Below, piece after piece: positions 51,506 to 60,192 of a DNA stretch of 64,000 nucleotides (its first letter is position 1; every line of letters begins with the position of its first letter). Location of the stretch: NCBI GenBank assembly GCA_007244375.1, contig SCVW01000025.1, positions 186,001 through 250,000 of the forward strand, read 5' to 3'. The position numbers and the translations under genes are program-made. This DNA comes from Smithella sp. Lineage in GTDB: Bacteria; Desulfobacterota; Syntrophia; Syntrophales; Smithellaceae. A model generated the notes under the pieces. That model did not search any database. It saw nothing but the letters and a program-made list of their open reading frames with translations, and was not told the origin of the DNA.

Positions 51506-52768
51506 TTAATTGAAAATCGCCGCTAGAACCATTGCCAGGGAAAGACAGTTCAGGATAACAACCGTTGTCCAGGAAATAATATTCATCAATCTGCCGTTGA
51601 CATAATTTCCCATTATTCGTTTATCATTGATTAAAAGAAGCATAAAAATCAGAATAAAAGGAAGTAAAATTCCGTTAATAACCTGAGAATAAAACATTAT
51701 ATCGATAAGAGGCACATTCGGCAGAAGAATAATTCCTGCACCTAAAATAATCATTAACGAATACATGCCGTAAAACTGAGGTGCTTCCACAAATTTGCTG
51801 TTTAAACTTGATTCCCACCCAAACGCTTCACATATTGTGTAAGCGGTGGAAAGCGGCAATATGGATGCTGCAAAAAGAGAGGCATTGAGCAAACCGAAAG
51901 CAAACAAAAAAGAAGCATATGATCCTGCTAGGGGAACCAGTGCCAAAGCCGCATCCTTGGCTGTTTCAATTTTAATACCGTGTTGAAACAAGGTAACTGC
52001 ACAAAGCATTATGATAAAAAATGCCACTACATTTACAGTTATCGAACCGAAGATAACATCCATTCGTGAATATTTATAACTTTCTGCTTTTACACCTTTG
52101 TCCACTATTGACGACTGAAGATAAAATTGCATCCAGGGCGCAATCGTCGTTCCCACAATACCTATAGCCATCATAATCATTCCGGCATCGAAATTCATTG
52201 TTGGCGTAAAGGTTGCTGTCCTTATTGCCGACCAGTCGGGATGCACAATAAATCCCGAAATAATATATGCAAAATAAAAGATACAAGCTACAAGAAACAC
52301 TTTTTCCACTGATTTATAATTCCCCTTCACCACCATCCACCACACAAGGAAAGCACCAAATGGCACGGAAATATATTTACTTACACCGAAAATTTCCATG
52401 CTGGCAGCAATACCCGCAAACTCGGATAAAGTGTTTCCTATATTGGCCAGGAAAAGAATTATCATTAAATAAAAAGTGATTTTCGCTCCGAAACGTTCGC
52501 GAATTAGATCGGAAAGCCCCTTGCCGGAAACAACCCCCATACGGGCACACATTTCCTGAATAATGATCAAAGCCACGGTAACAGGAATAAGTATCCAGAT
52601 TAATGCCAAGCCGTAATGAGCACCGGCCAAAGAATAAGTGGTAATGCCGCCGGCATCGTTATCCACGTTGGAGGTGATTATCCCCGGACCAATCAACGCA
52701 AAAAAAAGACCGATTTTCCAGAAGCCTTTTTGTAATATTTTTTCCCGAAGCTGTTTTATTTTATTCAT
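51506..52768 (-). CDS. divergent NRAMP-family divalent metal transporter
   Basis: 420 residues with about 11 TM helices. In TM1 the usual metal-binding DPGN is replaced by DNDAG (36-40, in SNVDNDAGGITTY), and in TM6 the usual MPH is APW (210-212, in IGIVGTTIAPWMQFYLQ), removing the Met that favours Mn/Fe over Ca/Mg. Such changes are reported in NRAMP-related magnesium transporters, so Mg (or Mn) uptake is inferred rather than classical MntH. It is transcribed 27 bases after a soluble PRC/MgtE-N/CBS protein, itself part of the Mg-sensing MgtE channel design. Confidence 0.88.
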   Translation of the reverse strand: MNKIKQLREKILQKGFWKIGLFFALIGPGIITSNVDNDAGGITTYSLAGAHYGLALIWILIPVTVALIIIQEMCARMGVVSGKGLSDLIRERFGAKITFYLMIILFLANIGNTLSEFAGIAASMEIFGVSKYISVPFGAFLVWWMVVKGNYKSVEKVFLVACIFYFAYIISGFIVHPDWSAIRTATFTPTMNFDAGMIMMAIGIVGTTIAPWMQFYLQSSIVDKGVKAESYKYSRMDVIFGSITVNVVAFFIIMLCAVTLFQHGIKIETAKDAALALVPLAGSYASFLFAFGLLNASLFAASILPLSTAYTICEAFGWESSLNSKFVEAPQFYGMYSLMIILGAGIILLPNVPLIDIMFYSQVINGILLPFILIFMLLLINDKRIMGNYVNGRLMNIISWTTVVILNCLSLAMVLAAIFN

Positions 52769-52795
52769 CGTTCTTTTGCAGATTAAGCTTAAACA

Positions 52796-54058
52796 TTATT
52801 TTTCTAATCGCGGTGCGATAACGTCCAGAAGATTTTTAAATATGATTATTCCATGCATTTTTTCGTCTTCATCTACAACAGGAATAGCCGTTACCCCATA
52901 TTTGACAAAATGTTCGGCAATTGTATCGTCATTATCGTCAAGCTTAACAGAAATAATCCGCTCATCCATCAACTCTTCCAGTTTCTTATACTGATCAGCC
53001 AGAACCAAATCACGCAAAGTTACCACCCCCAAAAGATGTTCTTCATCGTCAGTAACATAAACGTAATAAACCATTTCGATATCTTCCGCTTCCTGACGGA
53101 ATTTTTCCAGTGTCTCCTTTACCGTATTTGACCGACGAAAACTTAAATAAGATGTAGTCATCATACCACCGGCTTCTGTTTCCGGATGAGTAAGAAGCTC
53201 TTTGACATCCTCGGCGATATCCTTTTCCATTTCTTTCAAAATGCCTTCAGCCTTGGCTTTGGGCAAATCAGCAATAAGATCGGCAGCTTCGGATAAAGAC
53301 ATTTCTTCGATAATGTCCGACGCTTTTTCCGAATTGAGATCGTTAATCAAACTAACCTGGACTTTTGGATCAGTTTCTTCCAACGTTTCAGCCGCAGTTT
53401 CGACATCTAGAGCCTGAAAAACAGCTGCACGACGCTTGGCATCCATCTCTTCAAGAATATCGGCCAAATCAGCGGGATGAATTTTACCCAATCTGTTTTG
53501 GGTAATATTCAAACGCAGCATGTCCGGCGAATGCAACGGCTGTACAAACTTCCACGAAATAAACTGGTTGGATAATTGATAGTCGAAAAGACCTTGGAAA
53601 ATTATATCAAACGGTTTTATCAGGCCCATGCGACGAATCAAACCGCGAAACCCGACATCCACGTGAACAAGATGCATGCTTTGTTTTGTTCTCAGAAATT
53701 GCAGATCATTCACTCTTCTAATCTTTGCACCATCCGTATCGACAACCTGTTTATCCAATAAGGAATCCTTGAGTAAAAGCTCCCCTTGTCGCAGATTAAG
53801 AGGACGCAACTCACTTGTTGAATGTATAGAAACCGATACATCTCCATTGAAATCAATAACATTTCCCCATGGAAGAAAAACTGGATTTTTTTTCTGGGCC
53901 GGACTTAATATTACACCGGTAACTATCGGAAAAGGATCAACAAATTCCGCAGCTAAATCATAGACCTTGCCTAAGACTTCTCCTCCGGTTCCGATAACTT
54001 TTTTCCCGAGAATTCTGCTTAAAAATAAAAAAATCTCGGGATCCTGATTTATATCCAT
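52796..54058 (-). CDS. soluble PRC-barrel / MgtE-N / CBS protein, putative Mg sensor
   Basis: 420 residues from the ATG at 54058, which has GGAGG seven bases upstream; a longer start at 54130 would overlap the pyr promoter. Order: two PRC-barrel-like repeats (about 10-75, starting LGKKVIGTGGEVLGKVYDLA, and 90-175), then an MgtE_N superhelix (about 190-300) with HPADLADILEEMDAKRRAAVFQALD and DIIEEMSLSEAADLIADLP. Two CBS domains complete it (about 310-420, MTTSYLSFRRSNTVKETLE and LGVVTLRDLV). No MgtE channel follows. In MgtE these cytosolic domains close the pore on Mg binding; here they probably regulate the NRAMP-like transporter next door. Confidence 0.85.
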   Translation of the reverse strand: MDINQDPEIFLFLSRILGKKVIGTGGEVLGKVYDLAAEFVDPFPIVTGVILSPAQKKNPVFLPWGNVIDFNGDVSVSIHSTSELRPLNLRQGELLLKDSLLDKQVVDTDGAKIRRVNDLQFLRTKQSMHLVHVDVGFRGLIRRMGLIKPFDIIFQGLFDYQLSNQFISWKFVQPLHSPDMLRLNITQNRLGKIHPADLADILEEMDAKRRAAVFQALDVETAAETLEETDPKVQVSLINDLNSEKASDIIEEMSLSEAADLIADLPKAKAEGILKEMEKDIAEDVKELLTHPETEAGGMMTTSYLSFRRSNTVKETLEKFRQEAEDIEMVYYVYVTDDEEHLLGVVTLRDLVLADQYKKLEELMDERIISVKLDDNDDTIAEHFVKYGVTAIPVVDEDEKMHGIIIFKNLLDVIAPRLEK

Positions 54059-54131
54059 TTTTTTCCTCCGAGTTCTTCGTTTATACCAGTTATTCTTTTT
54101 TAACAAAAGTTTTTTTGAACTTTTTTTCATC

Positions 54132-54160
54132 TTGACACTTAATTATCTTAGCTGTATATA
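54132..54160 (+). promoter_or_regulatory. promoter of the pyr operon
   Basis: TTGACA (54132-54137), 17-bp spacer, TATATA (54155-54160). Transcription would start near 54167, just before the PyrR site. Confidence 0.7.
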
Positions 54161-54185
54161 AAATACAAGTTAACCCTTTTAATTT

Positions 54186-54199
54186 AATCCGGTGAGATT
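54186..54199 (+). promoter_or_regulatory. PyrR-binding loop (anti-antiterminator)
   Basis: AATCCGGTGAGATT closely matches the PyrR RNA site ARUCCNGNGAGGYU, with AATC/GATT able to close a six-base loop. It lies about 40 bases before the terminator at 54240-54273. PyrR bound to UMP would stabilise this hairpin and allow termination. Confidence 0.75.
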
Positions 54200-54239
54200 G
54201 AAAAAGGAAAATGTAATGAAAAATTCATTAAAAATCATC

Positions 54240-54273
54240 AAGCCTTTCTCCATTCGGGGAAAGGCTTTTTTTT
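54240..54273 (+). terminator. attenuator terminator of pyrR-pyrB-pyrC
   Basis: AAGCCTTTC/GAAAGGCTT stem (extended by CC/GG) followed by eight or nine T, 24 bases before the pyrR start. Together with the upstream PyrR loop it forms a classical pyrimidine attenuator. Confidence 0.85.
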
Positions 54274-54296
54274 AACATTGCCCGAGGTTGATACAT

Positions 54297-54845
54297 ATGC
54301 CGAACAATAAAAACGTCAAAACGGTAATGGATAAGGATGGAATTGAACGATGCCTTACCAGAATAGCTTACGAAATTCTGGAAAAAAATAAAGGCATGGA
54401 AAACCTCGTACTTGTCGGCATAAGAACCGGCGGAGTTTACCTTGCCCAAAGACTGCAGAAGAAAATGTCCGATATCGAATGCAGCAAGATTCCTCTGGGC
54501 ATCCTTGATATAACCCTCTATCGTGATGATATTTCCGCATCCAACAAAAAACCTCGTCTGGGGGAAACAAAAATAAATTTTTCTCTCGATGATAAAATAG
54601 TTATTTTAGTTGATGATGTTCTCTTTACCGGTCGAACCATCCGCGCGGCTATGGATGCCTTGATTGATTTTGGTCGTCCCAAAATGATTCAGCTTGCCGT
54701 TTTAATTGATCGCGGCCATCGCGAGCTTCCAATAAGAGCCGATTTCGTCGGCAAGAATCTACCCTCATCACTGTGGGAAGCCGTCCGGGTTGACCTGGTG
54801 GAAAAAAATGGTGTTGATGAGGTCGTGATAGAAGAAGAAACTTAA
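54297..54845 (+). CDS. pyrR: bifunctional pyr operon regulator / uracil phosphoribosyltransferase
   Basis: 182 residues; RNA-binding attenuation protein with UPRTase activity. Motifs: LTRIAYEILEKN, LVGIRTGGVYLAQRL, LGILDITLYRDD and the PRPP loop VILVDDVLFTGRTIRAAMDAL, then LIDRGHRELPIRADFVGKNLPSS. The start ATG at 54297 has GAGG nine bases upstream. It leads pyrR-pyrB-pyrC and presumably binds the loop at 54186-54199 in its own leader. Confidence 0.95.
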   Translation: MPNNKNVKTVMDKDGIERCLTRIAYEILEKNKGMENLVLVGIRTGGVYLAQRLQKKMSDIECSKIPLGILDITLYRDDISASNKKPRLGETKINFSLDDKIVILVDDVLFTGRTIRAAMDALIDFGRPKMIQLAVLIDRGHRELPIRADFVGKNLPSSLWEAVRVDLVEKNGVDEVVIEEET

Positions 54846-54868
54846 ACTGATAACCTTTAAGGTCTGTT

Positions 54869-55795
54869 ATGAAATTTGAAAGAAAAGACATTCTGGGAAT
54901 AAAAGAATTATCTGTTGATGAGATAAACTTCATTCTGGAAACAGCTGAATCTTTTTTGGAAGTTTCCACCCGTAAAATAAAGAAAGTACCGACACTCCGT
55001 GGTAAAACAATCATCAATTTGTTTTACGAAGCAAGTACCCGTACCAGAACATCATTTGAAATAGCCGGGAAAAGATTAAGCGCTGACACAATCAACATTT
55101 CATCTTCCACCAGTTCCGTTGTCAAAGGAGAAACTCTCATTGACACAGCCCGTAACCTGGAAGCCATGAATCCCGATGTTATTGTCATCCGCCACAGTGC
55201 TTCAGGAGCGCCGCACTTATTGGCTACACTGGTTAAACAATCAATCATCAATGCCGGTGACGGCGCACATGAGCATCCCACACAGGCGCTTTTGGATATG
55301 ATGACAATAAAAGAACATAAAGGAAAGATTGCCGGATTGAAGGTGGCAATAATCGGCGATATCGAACACAGCCGCGTGGCCCGTTCCAATATTTACGGCC
55401 TGTCCAAAATGGGTGCCAATGTTGTTTTAGCCGGTCCGGCTACCATGATGCCGCGAAATATTGAACAAATGGGAGTAAAAGTATTCAATAAAATAGAAGG
55501 AGCTATTGAAGATGCCGATGTAATAATGATGTTGCGCATTCAATTGGAAAGACAAAAGCAAAGTATCTTTCCGTCATTACGCGAATATTCCCAACACTAC
55601 TGCCTTAATCGTAATAATATTAAGATGGCTAAAAAAGATGTCATCGTCATGCATCCGGGACCAATCAACCGCGGCGTGGAAATATCGCCCGATATTGCCG
55701 ATGATCCTTCGTTTTCTGTAATTCTCGATCAAGTAAACAAAGGCGTAGCCGTCAGAATGGCTCTGCTTTATCTGCTCACCGGAGGTAGCGAATGA
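54869..55795 (+). CDS. pyrB: aspartate carbamoyltransferase catalytic chain
   Basis: 308 residues; first committed step of pyrimidine synthesis, carbamoyl phosphate plus aspartate. Carbamoyl-phosphate site [62 protein letters not shown], and [15 protein letters not shown] for the aspartate domain. Length is that of the catalytic chain; no pyrI is nearby, as in PyrR-controlled operons. ATGA overlap with pyrC. Confidence 0.97.
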   Translation: MKFERKDILGIKELSVDEINFILETAESFLEVSTRKIKKVPTLRGKTIINLFYEASTRTRTSFEIAGKRLSADTINISSSTSSVVKGETLIDTARNLEAMNPDVIVIRHSASGAPHLLATLVKQSIINAGDGAHEHPTQALLDMMTIKEHKGKIAGLKVAIIGDIEHSRVARSNIYGLSKMGANVVLAGPATMMPRNIEQMGVKVFNKIEGAIEDADVIMMLRIQLERQKQSIFPSLREYSQHYCLNRNNIKMAKKDVIVMHPGPINRGVEISPDIADDPSFSVILDQVNKGVAVRMALLYLLTGGSE

Positions 55796-57090
55796 AAATG
55801 TTATTAACCGGCGCGAGAATAATAGACCCCGCGCAAAACATAGATTCCCGGTTGGATATCTTTCTGGAAAACGGTAAAATAGCCAAACTCGGAGAAAATC
55901 TTTCCAAATCACTAAAATTAAAAGATTCAGAAAAAACGACAAAAATTATTGATTTGGCAGGAATGATTCTTGTGCCCGGTCTGATTGATATGCACACACA
56001 TCTTCGGGAACCTGGTTACGAATATAAAGAAACAATAGCCTCCGGTTCTGCTGCTGCTGTCGCAGGTGGATTCACATCTATTGCCTGTATGCCCAATACC
56101 AATCCGGTAAATGACAACCGTTCCATTACAGAATTTATCATAAGGAAAGCAGCGGAAGCTGCACTGGTCAATGTTTATCCGGTTGGCGCCATCAGCACGG
56201 ATTCGGCAGGTTTGAAACTTACGGAATTCTGGGATCTCAAAGAAGCCGGCATAGTAGCCCTTTCCGATGATGGTCAGCCTGTAATGAGTGCCGCTTTGAT
56301 GCGCAGGGCAATGGAATATGCTTCTTCCTTAAAATTACCGGTTATTTCTCACTGCGAAGACACAAACCTATCCGCGGACGGTTTGATGAACGAAGGTTAT
56401 TACTCTACAATTCTGGGATTACGCGGCATACCAAATGCTGCAGAAGAAGTGATGATAGCCCGTGATATACTGATCGCAGAATTTACCGGAACTCCCGTTC
56501 ATATAGCGCATGTCAGCACGGCTGGTTCCATTCGCCTGATTCGCGACGCCAAAAAAAGAGGCTTAAAAGTAACAGCGGAAACAGCTCCTCACTATTTTAC
56601 TCTGACTGATGAAGCGCTGCAGAGCTATGATACCAACTTCAAAATTAATCCGCCGTTAAGAAGTAAACAAGACGTCGTAGCCATCAAAGAAGGGCTTGCC
56701 GATGGAACAATTGATGTCATTGCCTGCGATCACGCTCCTCACGGACGTACGGACAAGGAAGTGGAATTTGAATACGCTGCCAACGGAATAAGTGGTTTGG
56801 AAACGTCACTGGGATTAAGTTTAAATCTACTCAGCAATAAAATTATTAACTGGCCGGAACTAATTACCAAAATGAGCTTGAATCCGGCACGCATTTTAAA
56901 TTTACCGAAAGGAACCCTGGAGACAGGAGCTGATGCCGATATCACAGTTATTGATCCGCAAGTTAAGTGGACTGTCGATGTGCAGGCGTTTCGCTCACGC
57001 GGGAAAAACTCTCCATTTAATGGACGCAAAATGCAGGGCAAGGCTATTCTTACGATCGTAGGCGGTGAAATAAAGTACGATGGTAGGTAA
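55792..57090 (+). CDS. pyrC: dihydroorotase
   Basis: 432 residues, amidohydrolase type I; cyclises carbamoyl aspartate to dihydroorotate. Zinc site [17 protein letters not shown], then [25 protein letters not shown] (second His), [25 protein letters not shown] and the catalytic Asp in [18 protein letters not shown]. The long form with a C-terminal beta sandwich ending [17 protein letters not shown]. Coupled to pyrB by an ATGA overlap; the repeat at 57173-57262 follows. Confidence 0.97.
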   Translation: MKMLLTGARIIDPAQNIDSRLDIFLENGKIAKLGENLSKSLKLKDSEKTTKIIDLAGMILVPGLIDMHTHLREPGYEYKETIASGSAAAVAGGFTSIACMPNTNPVNDNRSITEFIIRKAAEAALVNVYPVGAISTDSAGLKLTEFWDLKEAGIVALSDDGQPVMSAALMRRAMEYASSLKLPVISHCEDTNLSADGLMNEGYYSTILGLRGIPNAAEEVMIARDILIAEFTGTPVHIAHVSTAGSIRLIRDAKKRGLKVTAETAPHYFTLTDEALQSYDTNFKINPPLRSKQDVVAIKEGLADGTIDVIACDHAPHGRTDKEVEFEYAANGISGLETSLGLSLNLLSNKIINWPELITKMSLNPARILNLPKGTLETGADADITVIDPQVKWTVDVQAFRSRGKNSPFNGRKMQGKAILTIVGGEIKYDGR

Positions 57091-57172
57091 AGAAAAAGTA
57101 TACCTAAAAGTCAGGAGACGACTTCATAAAATGACCACCGGCATACGAGATTGTGTCGAAATTAATTTTTTT

Positions 57173-57262
57173 GTCATTTCGAAGCGAAGCGAGAAATCTT
57201 TTCTTAAAACTAAGATTTTACTTTAAGATTCCTCATCCCGATAAATCGGGATTCGGAATGAC
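57173..57262. repeat. 90-bp dispersed GTCATTTCG...CGGAATGAC inverted repeat
   Basis: GTCATTTCGAAGCG...GAGAAATCTT at the left and AAGATTCCTC...TTCGGAATGAC at the right are imperfect inverted arms; the right arm encloses a TCCCGAT/ATCGGGA hairpin. The most complete copy of the family in the window, in the 219-base gap between pyrC and recO. Confidence 0.75.
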
Positions 57263-57309
57263 ATTTCTTACTATGCTGAAAGTTACTATTTTCTGACGTC
57301 GCAAAAGTT

Positions 57310-58080
57310 ATGATTAGAGAAAGCCATAAAACCACGGGATTCGTTCTACGCACATTAAACTACAGTGAATCGGATTTAATCATAACCTTCTACAGTCACG
57401 ATTTCGGCAAGTTCAAGGGAATTGCCAAAGGCGCAAAAAAAAGTAAAAAGAGATTTGCCAACGTATTTGAGCCTTTTTCTCTGACAAATATCATTTTTAC
57501 CCGCAAAAGCCGCGATATGCTTGCCTTCATCGAGTCATGCGATATTATCGATCATTTCAATACTATCCGTCAGGATATGGAAAAAACCCTGATTGCTTCC
57601 TATTTCATTGATCTCACGGATCACTTCAGCCCGGAAGGGAAAAAAAATGAAAAAGTATTTGAACTTCTGCAGGACTTCCTGTTCATGTTAAATAGAGAAA
57701 AAACATCCGACGCTATAATACGCTTTTTTGAAATGCGTCTTTTAAAACTGGCTGGATTTGAACCGGCTTTAGACCACTGTATCGTTTGTAAGACCCCGGT
57801 GACAAACGGAAACTTATATTATTTTCATGCCAACGATGGCGGAATCAAATGCAGCACTTGTGCAAAACCTCAAAGATATGAAAAACCTGTTTCCACCGGT
57901 ACAGTGCGCACTCTTCTTCTCGGCAAAGACATGGATATTGACAAAATTAAATTAATCACACTCACCGATTCCTCGGCTATAGAGTCACGCAGCATTTTGA
58001 CTGAATTCATAACTCATGTGCTTGGTCGCGAAGTAAAATCTCTGAGAGTTATGGAACAGGTGCGCAAATTTTGTACATGA
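57310..58080 (+). CDS. recO: DNA repair protein RecO
   Basis: 256 residues; loads RecA on SSB-coated ssDNA with RecR. The N-terminal OB fold runs from TTGFVLRTLNYSESDLIITFYSHDFGKFKGIAKGAKKSKKRF to FEPF, a helical domain follows, and the zinc finger has CIVCKTPV and CSTCAKP (about 157-199). The start ATG at 57310 lacks a clear ribosome site. A decayed copy of its first 65 codons lies at 60039-60190. Confidence 0.93.
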   Translation: MIRESHKTTGFVLRTLNYSESDLIITFYSHDFGKFKGIAKGAKKSKKRFANVFEPFSLTNIIFTRKSRDMLAFIESCDIIDHFNTIRQDMEKTLIASYFIDLTDHFSPEGKKNEKVFELLQDFLFMLNREKTSDAIIRFFEMRLLKLAGFEPALDHCIVCKTPVTNGNLYYFHANDGGIKCSTCAKPQRYEKPVSTGTVRTLLLGKDMDIDKIKLITLTDSSAIESRSILTEFITHVLGREVKSLRVMEQVRKFCT

Positions 58081-58141
58081 TTCTTTCGCTGTTATTAAGC
58101 GGCGGAAATCGTTATTATTGAACTTACGATTTTGCTAAAGA

Positions 58142-59965
58142 TTAACGGCAGTATCCTCTTATTTTAGCACCATTTAATATTCTACAATTTCCCAGAAAAC
58201 ACGCCTTTTGCGCATCATAACATCCCATCTTTTCATTACCCTGCTGAAAATAAACATAGCCCCTGTTGTTGTAAGCTTCAACATAATCCTGTTTCAGGTT
58301 TATCGTCTTATTAAAATCATCGATTGCCTGCTGATACTGACCGAGTTCGGCATAAACCAATCCTCTATTAAAGTAGGCATCGGCATAATCATGTTTCAGC
58401 CGGATAGCTTCGGTTAAATCTTTTATTGCCGGCAGATGCTGTCCAATTTTATCATAAGTAATACCACGATTATTGTATGCATCTGCAAAATCTCGTTTGA
58501 GATCGATGGCTTTATTAAAATCTTCTATAGCATGCTGATACTGACCAAGTTTCGCGTAAATAGTCCCCCTATTTAAGTAATTTTTGACATAATCCGGCTT
58601 TAAAAGGATAGATTTGTCATAATGATCAATCGACTCCTTTATTTTGCCTTCTTGATACAGCGCACTCGCCAAACTGTATTGTAAAAGATAATTATCCTTT
58701 GTCACCTTTAATGCATGATTATAAAGCTCGACACTATTTTTCCAGTAACCACATTGTTTCCAGGTTAAAAAAGTCAGAATGATTAAGATGACAATTCCTA
58801 CCGGAATTAAAATCTTTTTATGAATGACTGCACCTGGTAATAGAAGAGGAGTACCCCATGCCAACATAATAACTATACCCACAGAAGGCAAATACATATA
58901 TCGATCAGCCATTGCCTGCGGTCCTATCTGTATCAGGCCGATTACAGGAATAAGCGTTCCCAGATAAACAAACCAGCCGACAAATAAAAAAGGAACTTTT
59001 CTAATATAGCATATTATAATTATGGTTATTAATATAATGATAATTCCGGAAACCAATATTTTCCATAAAGGCACAGAAAATTCATAAGGATAGAATATGG
59101 CAATATTAACCGGCCACACGGTTTTCTCTATATAAGCCATATAGGAAACGATTGCGTTGGCAACACGAGTAAATAAAGGCACATTATCTAATGAAGCAAT
59201 AGCTCCTTCTTTATTTTGAACCAATAAAGTAATAATGCTGACAGTTATAGTTAAGAAAATAAAAGGAATTTTTTCCCAAATGAGTTTCCCGGCCAAATAA
59301 ATTTTTTGTGGCGGGTTAGCTAATGCTTTCTGCCAGCGTTTAAGCGGCCAATAATCAAAAAGCATCAGGACAAATGGCAAGGTCACCATCATTGGTTTGG
59401 ACATCAACGCCAGAGAGAACAAGGTCAAACACAGAAAATATTTGGAAAGTTTTGGCAATTCCGCATAGAAGGCATATGAATAGAGGCAAGCCATTCCGAA
59501 AAACATGCTTAAGACATCTTTGCGTTCCGCCGCCCAGGCAACTGATTCCACTCTTAGGGGATGGAGAGCTAAAAAAGCAGCGGCAAAAGCCGAAGAACCA
59601 AGATTACTGGTTGTTTTGTAAAAAAAGAGAAAGAGAAAGAGAACAGCACCGATATGCAGAAGCAGGCCGACAAAATGATGACCCGCAGGATTTGTTCCAA
59701 AGAGTCTCCAATCCAACATATGGGAGAACATTGTTAATGGATGCCAGTTACCTACAACAGTGGCTGTGAAAATCCATTTGATGTTTTCGAAACTAATACC
59801 GGATTGAACATGATAGTTTTCAGTAATGTATCCCGTATCATCAAGATTGATAAAATCATTGCCTGCGATCCGGCCGAAGGCGGCACTGCAGCTAACAATT
59901 AAAAGTATGATTATGAGGTAAATATATTTTTTATTTTCCGAACCAGTATCTTCCTTTTTTAACAT
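58142..59965 (-). CDS. TMTC-like GT-C membrane protein with C-terminal TPR repeats
   Basis: 607 residues. About 10-11 TM helices occupy residues 14-400. The first loop has NLDDTGYITENYHVQSG with Asp42-Asp43, the GT-C acidic site, followed by the family motif HPLRVESVAWAAERKDVLS and FDYWPLKR. The soluble C-terminus (about 405-607) has at least four TPR units (AEYNRG-type helices: YLNRGTIYAKLGQYQHAIEDFNKAI and relatives) and ends in RGYCR. Bacterial TMTC-like proteins are presumed protein O-glycosyltransferases. Paralogue at 60193-61776. Substrate and acceptor unknown. Confidence 0.85.
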   Translation of the reverse strand: MLKKEDTGSENKKYIYLIIILLIVSCSAAFGRIAGNDFINLDDTGYITENYHVQSGISFENIKWIFTATVVGNWHPLTMFSHMLDWRLFGTNPAGHHFVGLLLHIGAVLFLFLFFYKTTSNLGSSAFAAAFLALHPLRVESVAWAAERKDVLSMFFGMACLYSYAFYAELPKLSKYFLCLTLFSLALMSKPMMVTLPFVLMLFDYWPLKRWQKALANPPQKIYLAGKLIWEKIPFIFLTITVSIITLLVQNKEGAIASLDNVPLFTRVANAIVSYMAYIEKTVWPVNIAIFYPYEFSVPLWKILVSGIIIILITIIIICYIRKVPFLFVGWFVYLGTLIPVIGLIQIGPQAMADRYMYLPSVGIVIMLAWGTPLLLPGAVIHKKILIPVGIVILIILTFLTWKQCGYWKNSVELYNHALKVTKDNYLLQYSLASALYQEGKIKESIDHYDKSILLKPDYVKNYLNRGTIYAKLGQYQHAIEDFNKAIDLKRDFADAYNNRGITYDKIGQHLPAIKDLTEAIRLKHDYADAYFNRGLVYAELGQYQQAIDDFNKTINLKQDYVEAYNNRGYVYFQQGNEKMGCYDAQKACFLGNCRILNGAKIRGYCR

Positions 59966-60038
59966 TACCTTTTTTAGGCTCCTCTAACCAAGCAATTCAA
60001 ACTCTTTCTAAAAAAACTTGCGCCGTTTTTATATAATA

Positions 60039-60190
60039 ATGTTAGAGAAAATACTATTAATTTTAAAGGAGTTAATCATGACTTATTATAGCCACAACTT
60101 TCGGCAAGCTCAAAAAAATTGCCAAATGCTCCAAAAGCAGCAAAAAATATTTGCCAACGTTTTTGAGTCTTTTGCTTTTTTAAAAAATAT
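60039..60190 (+). pseudogene. recO: decayed recO fragment
   Basis: The DNA aligns with recO codons 1 to about 65: ATG-TTAGAGAAA matches its start and TTAATCATGACTTATTA matches TTAATCATAACCTTCTA. The best block is TTTGCCAACGT and TTTGAGtCTTTT, about 60-70% identical with an internal deletion and frameshift. It ends at the tail of the TPR-GT paralogue downstream, so only the 5' part survives. It is not an intact gene. Confidence 0.75.
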
Positions 60191-60192
60191 AA

